64,000 nt of DNA from Bradyrhizobium sp. WSM1417 (lineage in GTDB: Bacteria; Pseudomonadota; Alphaproteobacteria; Rhizobiales; Xanthobacteraceae). A model generated the notes under the pieces. The model worked only from the letters and a program-made list of their open reading frames with translations. It was not told the DNA's origin and searched no databases. Positions 59,489 through 64,000 of this stretch are shown piece by piece. The position numbers and the translations under genes were made by a program. The first letter of the stretch is position 1. Each line of letters opens with the position of its first letter. The stretch spans positions 3,462,392 to 3,526,391 of the forward strand of contig NZ_KI911783.1 of the NCBI RefSeq assembly GCF_000515415.1, written 5' to 3'.

Positions 59489-60471
59489 TGGACAAGGATT
59501 TTGCCGCGCGGCGCCGCCGCGACCTCATCATCGCCGCGGTGCTGACCGCCCTGGCGGCGCTCGCTCCCCTGTTCATCAAGGACGTCTACGTTCAGAACAT
59601 CCTGATCCTGACCTTGATGTATGCGGCGCTGTCGCAGAGCTGGAATATTCTCTCCGGCTATTGCGGGCAGATCTCGCTCGGACACGCGCTCTATTTCGGC
59701 ATCGGCGCCTACACCACCGAGCTGCTGTTCACCAAGTTCGGCGTGCTGCCCTGGTTCGGCATGCTCGCAGGCGGCACAGTCGCGGCCGCGATCGCGATGG
59801 GGCTCGGCTATCCCTTCTTCCGCCTGCGCGGCCATTACTTCGTGATCGCGACCATCGTCATCGCCGAGATCGGGCTGCTGCTGTTCCAGAACTGGGAATG
59901 GGCGGGGGCCGCAATGGGAATCACCATTCCGGTGCGCGGCGACAGCTGGCTGAAGTTCCAGTTCATGCGCAGCAAGCTGCCGTACTTCTATTTCGCACTG
60001 GTGCTGTGCAGCCTCGCCTGGTTCGTCACCTGGTGGTTGGAGGACTCCAAATGGGGCTTCTGGTGGCGCGCGGTGAAGGACAATCCGGAAGCGGCCGAGA
60101 GCCTCGGCGTCGTCGTGTTCAACTCCAAGATGGGCGCGGCCGCCGTCTCCGCTTTCCTCGTTGCCATTGGCGGCGCCTTCTATGCGCAGTTTCTGGCCTA
60201 TATCGATCCTGAAAGCGTCATGGGCTTCCAGTTCTCGCTGCTGATGGCGTTGCCGGCCGTGCTTGGCGGCATCGGCACCCTCTGGGGCCCCGTGTTAGGG
60301 GCGGCCATCCTGATCCCGATGACGGAGCTGACGCGCTCCTATATCGGCGGCTCCGGCCGCGGCGTCGACCTCATCGTCTACGGCACCCTGATCGTGCTGA
60401 TTTCGCTCGCCCTGCCACAGGGGCTGGTGAGCCTGTTCTCTCGTGCGAAGCGGAAGGGAGCCACGCGATGA
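59488..60471 (+). CDS. livM: Branched-chain amino-acid-type permease LivM
   Basis: A 327-residue permease with about nine helices. QSWNILSGYCGQISLGHALYFGIGAYT and ARGVKD-like text (WWRAVKDNPEAAESLGV) and GGIGTLWGPVLGAAILIP are LivM marks. The start is coupled to livH; its end overlaps livG by 4 bases. Confidence 0.94.
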   Translation: MDKDFAARRRRDLIIAAVLTALAALAPLFIKDVYVQNILILTLMYAALSQSWNILSGYCGQISLGHALYFGIGAYTTELLFTKFGVLPWFGMLAGGTVAAAIAMGLGYPFFRLRGHYFVIATIVIAEIGLLLFQNWEWAGAAMGITIPVRGDSWLKFQFMRSKLPYFYFALVLCSLAWFVTWWLEDSKWGFWWRAVKDNPEAAESLGVVVFNSKMGAAAVSAFLVAIGGAFYAQFLAYIDPESVMGFQFSLLMALPAVLGGIGTLWGPVLGAAILIPMTELTRSYIGGSGRGVDLIVYGTLIVLISLALPQGLVSLFSRAKRKGATR

Positions 60472-61199
60472 CCCCGCTGCTTGAAACCCGCGGCGTCTGG
60501 CAGCGTTTCGGCGGCCTCGTCGCCAACAGCGACGTCTCGATCTCGGTCGGCCGCGGCGAGATCGTCGGCCTGATCGGCCCGAATGGTGCCGGCAAGTCGA
60601 CGTTGTTCAATCTCATCGCCGGCGTGCTCCCGCCGACGCAAGGCTCGATCTGGTTCGACGGCGAGGATGTCACCAGCATGCCGGCCGCCGAGCGCTGCCA
60701 GCGCGGCGTCGGTCGCACCTTCCAGGTCGTCAAGAGCTTCGAGACCATGACCGTTATCGACAATGTCATCGTCGGTGCGCTGGTGCGCAACACCGTGATG
60801 CACGAGGCACGCCGCAAGGCGCATGAGGTGCTGGAGTTCACCGGCCTTGCCGCGCGCGCTAACGTGCTCGCGAGCGACCTCGTGCCGGCCGAAAAGCGCC
60901 GCCTCGAAGTCGCGCGTGCGCTTGCGACAGAACCGAAATTGCTGCTGCTCGACGAAGTCCTCACTGGTCTGACGCCGACCGAGGCGCAGACCGGTGTGGC
61001 GCTGGTGCGCAAGGTGCGTGACGCCGGCATTACCGTCCTGATGGTCGAGCATGTCATGGAGATCGTGATGCCGCTGGTCGATCGTGCCATCGTGCTCGAC
61101 CTCGGCAAGGTGCTGGTCGAGGGCAAGCCCGCTGAAATCGTCCGCGATCCCAAGGTGATCAGCGCATATCTGGGAGATCGTCATGCTGTCGGTGCGTGA
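60468..61199 (+). CDS. livG: Branched-chain amino-acid-type ATPase LivG
   Basis: A 243-residue ABC ATPase. Walker A is GPNGAGKST, Walker B LLLLDEVLTGLTPTEAQ and the switch VEHVMEIV. The signature region LVPAEKRRLEVARALA shows the degenerate form (no LSGGQ) frequent in LivG. VGRTFQVVKSFETMTV is typical too. It overlaps livM by 4 bases and livF by 17. Confidence 0.95.
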   Translation: MTPLLETRGVWQRFGGLVANSDVSISVGRGEIVGLIGPNGAGKSTLFNLIAGVLPPTQGSIWFDGEDVTSMPAAERCQRGVGRTFQVVKSFETMTVIDNVIVGALVRNTVMHEARRKAHEVLEFTGLAARANVLASDLVPAEKRRLEVARALATEPKLLLLDEVLTGLTPTEAQTGVALVRKVRDAGITVLMVEHVMEIVMPLVDRAIVLDLGKVLVEGKPAEIVRDPKVISAYLGDRHAVGA

Positions 61200-61887
61200 A
61201 GTCACGACCGCCTATCAGGGCCTGGTCGCGATCTCCGCGGTCAGCATTGAGGTCGCCAAGGGCGAGATCGTCTGCGTCGCCGGCGCCAACGGCGCGGGCA
61301 AGTCGACGCTGCTGAAATCCATCGCCGGCGCCGAGCGCCCGCGCTCGGGCGCGGTGACGTTCGACGGCAAGCGCCTCGACGGCATGGCGCAGCACCACAT
61401 CACCGCCACCGGCATCGCCTATGTGCCGGAGAACCGCCGCCTGTTTCCGCGCCTCTCTGTGCGCGACAATCTGCGCCTCGGCAGCTATCTCTACCGCGGC
61501 GAGGCCGATCGCGAGAGCCCGCTCGATCTCGTGTTCCAGCTGTTTCCGCGTCTCTCGGAACGGCTCGAACAGCGCGCCGAGACGCTATCCGGCGGCGAAC
61601 AGCAGATGCTCGCGATCGGCCGTGCGCTGATGACGCGCCCGCGGCTGTTGATGCTGGACGAGCCCTCGCAGGGCATCATGCCGAAGCTGGTCGACGAGAT
61701 CTTCCAGGCCGTGAAGCGCATCCGCGATGCCGGCATGACCGTGCTGATCGTGGAGCAACGCATGGCGGAGTGCCTGGAAATCGCAGACCGCGCCTACATC
61801 CTGCAAACCGGCCGCGTGCTGATGCAGGGCGCGGCAAGCGAGATCAAGGGCAATCCCGACGTGCGCAAGGCGTATCTGGGACTGTAG
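61183..61887 (+). CDS. livF: Branched-chain amino-acid-type ATPase LivF
   Basis: A 234-residue ABC ATPase with Walker A GANGAGKST, signature LSGGEQQMLAIGRALM, Walker B LLMLDEPSQGIMPKLV and switch VEQRMAEC. ENRRLFPRLSVRDNLRLGSY is the usual LivF block. It is the last gene of the transporter. A family B repeat follows. Confidence 0.95.
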   Translation: MLSVREVTTAYQGLVAISAVSIEVAKGEIVCVAGANGAGKSTLLKSIAGAERPRSGAVTFDGKRLDGMAQHHITATGIAYVPENRRLFPRLSVRDNLRLGSYLYRGEADRESPLDLVFQLFPRLSERLEQRAETLSGGEQQMLAIGRALMTRPRLLMLDEPSQGIMPKLVDEIFQAVKRIRDAGMTVLIVEQRMAECLEIADRAYILQTGRVLMQGAASEIKGNPDVRKAYLGL

Positions 61888-61923
61888 CCGCGGAGTGTTG
61901 GGCACGTCGCGCAACACACTCGG

Positions 61924-62026
61924 CGTCATCGCCCGCGAAGGCGGGCGATCCAGTATTCCAGAGGCCGTTGTGATTGAGCCAAGAAGCCGCGGCGTACTGG
62001 ATTGCCCGCCTTCGCGGGGAATGACA
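61924..62026. repeat. Palindromic repeat, family B
   Basis: CGTCATCGCCCGCGAAGGCGGGCGATCCAGTA-like left end (GCCCGC/GCGGGC hairpin) faces TACTGGATTGCCCGCCTTCG and GGGGAATGACA at the right. It is similar in layout to family A but has GCCCGC-rich hairpins. It lies after the livF stop and before the converging aldolase gene. Confidence 0.85.
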
Positions 62027-62070
62027 GCGGTGAGTAAGGCGGTGTTAGTTCGCCCACGGCTGCACGAGGC

Positions 62071-62745
62071 TCAATGCTCGTGCCCGTGCTCCGGCAGCGA
62101 TACCCCGAACACCCTCACCAGATCCGTCACCTGCTCCGGCGACAGATAGCGCGGGTTCATCCCGCGCAGCAGCAGATACAGCTTCGCCGTCTCCTCCAAC
62201 TCCTCCGTCGCGAACACCGCTGCTTCCAGCGTGCCCCCAGCGACGACCGGGCCGTGATTGGCGAGCAGCACGGATGAGTATTTTCCCGCCAGCCCCTTGA
62301 TCGCATCGGCGACGGCGGGATCGCCTGGGCGGTAATAGGGCACGAGCGCGGTGGCGCCGCATTTCATCAGATAATAGGCCGTCATCGGCGGCAGCGCGGC
62401 GCGCGGGTCGATCTCCGGCAGCATCGACAGCGCAACCGAATGGGTGGAGTGCAGATGCACGATCGCCCTTGCGCTCCCGCGCGTGGCGTAGAGTGCATTG
62501 TGCAGCGGAACTTCCTTGGTCGGCGCATCGCCCGAAACCAGTCGGCCCTGATCGTCCAGCCGCGACAGTTTTGCGGGATCGAGGAAGCCGAGCGAGGCAT
62601 TGGTGGGCGTCACCAGCCAGCCGCCGCCGTCCAGGCTGACGCTGATATTGCCGGAGGAGCCGGGCGTCAGCCCACGCTCGAACAGGGACCGTCCGAAGCG
62701 GCAAATGTCTTCGCGCAGCAATGTCTCGTTGCTCATGGCCGTCAT
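62071..62745 (-). CDS. otnC: Class II aldolase, 3-oxo-tetronate 4-phosphate decarboxylase-like (OtnC)
   Basis: A 224-residue class II aldolase/adducin-fold enzyme. LTPGSSGNISVSLDGGGWLVTPTN, the metal-binding IVHLHSTHSVALSML and LLANHGPVVAGGTLEAAVFATEELEE give the Zn His residues and the active-site Glu. Together with LtnD- and OtnI-like genes this points to OtnC, which decarboxylates 3-oxo-tetronate 4-phosphate. The kinase OtnK (DUF1537) is not in the window and would be expected to the right. ATG at 62745 or 62736 is possible. It is divergent from the LtnD-like gene. Confidence 0.88.
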   Translation of the reverse strand: MTAMSNETLLREDICRFGRSLFERGLTPGSSGNISVSLDGGGWLVTPTNASLGFLDPAKLSRLDDQGRLVSGDAPTKEVPLHNALYATRGSARAIVHLHSTHSVALSMLPEIDPRAALPPMTAYYLMKCGATALVPYYRPGDPAVADAIKGLAGKYSSVLLANHGPVVAGGTLEAAVFATEELEETAKLYLLLRGMNPRYLSPEQVTDLVRVFGVSLPEHGHEH

Positions 62746-62765
62746 GTCCGTTTGTCTCACGCTTT

Positions 62766-62806
62766 GGCAGCGCGGCCAAGCCGTGTTATTCGGTTGGCAA
62801 GCTGCC
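62766..62806. promoter_or_regulatory. Nested inverted repeats in the acid-sugar divergent promoter
   Basis: GGCAGC (62766-62771) pairs with GCTGCC (62801-62806), and GCCAA (62775-62779) with TTGGC (62794-62798). The region lies midway between the divergent OtnC- and LtnD-like genes and is a fair candidate for a repressor site. No regulator is seen nearby in the window. Confidence 0.45.
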
Positions 62807-62848
62807 GCAAAGGGCGGCCCTCCGGGAAACGTCGCAAGGATCAGTTGT

Positions 62849-63766
62849 ATGTCCGCCTCCACGTCACAGAATCAGCGCATCGCCGTCATCGGGCTCGGCT
62901 CGATGGGGTTTGGCATGGCGACCTCGCTGAAGCGCGCCGGTCATGTCGTCACTGGCTGCGACGTCTCCGCTGATGCGGTCGCGCGGTTCGTGACGGAGGG
63001 CGGCGCCGGCGCCAAGACGCCGGCCGAAGCTGCCAAGGGCGCCGACATCGTCGTCAGCGTCGTCGTCAATGCCGCGCAGACCGAGACGATCCTGTTCGGC
63101 AAGGATGGCGTCGCGGAAACCATGGCCAAGGACAGCGTCTTCTTGTCGTCGGCGACCATGGATCCCGACGTGGCGCGGCGTCTCGCAAAACAGTTGGAGG
63201 CGACCGGCCGGCACTATCTGGATGCGCCGATCTCCGGCGGGGCACAGCGCGCAGCGCAGGGCGAGTTGACGATTCTCGCTTCCGGCAGCCCGGCTGCGTT
63301 TGAGAAAGCACGGCCCGCGCTCGATGCCATGGCCGCAAAACTCTACGAGCTTGGCGATGCCGCCGGCCAGGGCGCCGCCTTCAAGATGATCAACCAGTTG
63401 CTCGCCGGCGTGCATATCGCCGCTGCCAGCGAGGCGATCGCGTTCGCGGCCAAGCAGGGTCTCGACATCCGCAAGGTCTATGAGGTGATCACGGCGTCCG
63501 CCGGAAACTCCTGGATGTTCGAGAACCGCATGCCGCACGTGCTCGACGGCGATTACACGCCGCGCAGTGCGGTCGAGATCTTCGTCAAGGACCTCGGCAT
63601 CATCCAGGACATGGCGCGCAGTGCCAGATTCCCGGTTCCGGTCTCCGCCGCAGCGCTTCAGATGTTCTTGATGACGTCAGCCGCCGGCATGGGCCGCGAC
63701 GACGATGCCTCGGTGGCGCGGATGTATGCGCAGGTCACCGGCGTCAAGCTGCCCGGCGACAAATAG
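62849..63766 (+). CDS. ltnD: L-threonate dehydrogenase-like 3-hydroxyacid dehydrogenase (LtnD)
   Basis: A 305-residue beta-hydroxyacid dehydrogenase. NAD motif [22 protein letters not shown], substrate motif [19 protein letters not shown] and the catalytic Lys in [24 protein letters not shown] are all present. The C-terminal [32 protein letters not shown] is the usual end. Within this family the OtnC and OtnI neighbours favour LtnD, which oxidises L-threonate to 2-oxo-tetronate; a simple 3-hydroxyisobutyrate dehydrogenase is the alternative. AAGGA lies 9 bases before the ATG, and the OtnI-like gene starts 14 bases after the stop. Confidence 0.9.
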   Translation: MSASTSQNQRIAVIGLGSMGFGMATSLKRAGHVVTGCDVSADAVARFVTEGGAGAKTPAEAAKGADIVVSVVVNAAQTETILFGKDGVAETMAKDSVFLSSATMDPDVARRLAKQLEATGRHYLDAPISGGAQRAAQGELTILASGSPAAFEKARPALDAMAAKLYELGDAAGQGAAFKMINQLLAGVHIAAASEAIAFAAKQGLDIRKVYEVITASAGNSWMFENRMPHVLDGDYTPRSAVEIFVKDLGIIQDMARSARFPVPVSAAALQMFLMTSAAGMGRDDDASVARMYAQVTGVKLPGDK

Positions 63767-63780
63767 ACAAGAGGATTCCC

Positions 63781-64000
63781 ATGCCCCGTTTTGCCGCCAA
63801 TCTCTCGATGATGTTCACCGAGGTGCCGTTCCTCGACCGCTTCGACGCCGCTGCGGCAGCCGGCTTCACCGCCGTCGAGTTTCTCTTTCCCTACGAGCAT
63901 CCGGCCGAGGCGGTCGGCGAGCGGCTCAAGCGCAACGGCTTGACTCAGGCGCTGTTCAACCTGCCGCCGGGCGATTGGAATGCCGGCGAGAAGGGCTTTG
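63781..64000 (+). CDS. otnI: 2-Oxo-tetronate isomerase-like protein (OtnI), C-terminus beyond window
   Basis: The first 73 codons of a hydroxypyruvate isomerase-family protein. [40 protein letters not shown] is the family start, and [15 protein letters not shown] follows just before the edge. AGAGGA precedes the ATG. Placed next to LtnD- and OtnC-like genes it should isomerise 2-oxo-tetronate to 3-oxo-tetronate for later phosphorylation. Confidence 0.9.
   Translation, partial: MPRFAANLSMMFTEVPFLDRFDAAAAAGFTAVEFLFPYEHPAEAVGERLKRNGLTQALFNLPPGDWNAGEKGF

Overview
The window looks like a chromosomal segment of a soil alphaproteobacterium of the Bradyrhizobium/Rhizobiales type. It is GC-rich and dense in ABC importers, and it carries a paa cluster, PHA genes, an Aap-like amino-acid importer and interspersed palindromic repeats of a kind common in Bradyrhizobium. 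I see no rRNA, tRNA, CRISPR array, transposase or prophage. The genus is inferred from gene content and style, not from a marker gene.

Layout. (1) 1-11.1 kb, minus strand: one long peptide-uptake operon. It holds a binding protein, an internal terminator/attenuator, two permeases, two ATPases, a cytoplasmic gamma-glutamyltransferase, a DUF1028 protein, a second pair of ATPases and a second binding protein cut by the window edge. A good sigma-54 promoter match lies upstream. (2) 11.4-19.1 kb, plus strand: a lipid-type cluster of a DUF6489-like small protein, an alpha/beta hydrolase, a WS/DGAT acyltransferase, an epoxide hydrolase-like protein, a self-sufficient P450-reductase fusion of the CYP102 type and a spermidine-synthase-like protein. 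(3) 19.1-26 kb: a SnoaL-like protein, hydrolases, a tight operon of a very small PhaE-like protein, a class III-type PhaC and a GNAT acetyltransferase, then a phasin behind a TGC/GCA-rich operator, a DUF445 protein and a paralogue of the first hydrolase. (4) 26.1-32.6 kb: phenylacetate degradation (paaX, paaABCDE, paaI, paaK). (5) 32.6-42.3 kb: an MDR oxidoreductase, a YeeE/YedE transporter, an EamA exporter divergent from a frameshifted MocR regulator, a hydrolase-OsmC fusion, a sulfite-oxidase-like enzyme, a decayed MFS gene, a P450-ferredoxin pair with a divergent TetR regulator and a racemase-like protein.

(6) 42.4-49.7 kb: AapJ-, AapQ- and AapM-like transport genes without an ATPase gene, a class III aminotransferase, an RpiR regulator with a clear operator, and an amidase. 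(7) 49.8-57.1 kb: an SDR protein lacking the catalytic Lys, a tartrate/malate dehydrogenase-like enzyme, an Ldh/AllD-family dehydrogenase, a 2-hydroxyacid dehydrogenase, an AllC-like amidohydrolase, a LysR regulator and a DUF1445 protein. (8) 57.2-61.9 kb: a complete Liv-type transporter with a palindromic repeat between binding protein and permease. (9) 62.1-64 kb: a threonate-type acid-sugar pathway (OtnC-, LtnD- and OtnI-like).

The most interesting parts are the lipid/PHA neighbourhood (11.4-25.9 kb), a TGC-rich motif shared by the phasin promoter and the 50.6 kb divergent promoter, and several recent gene-decay events.
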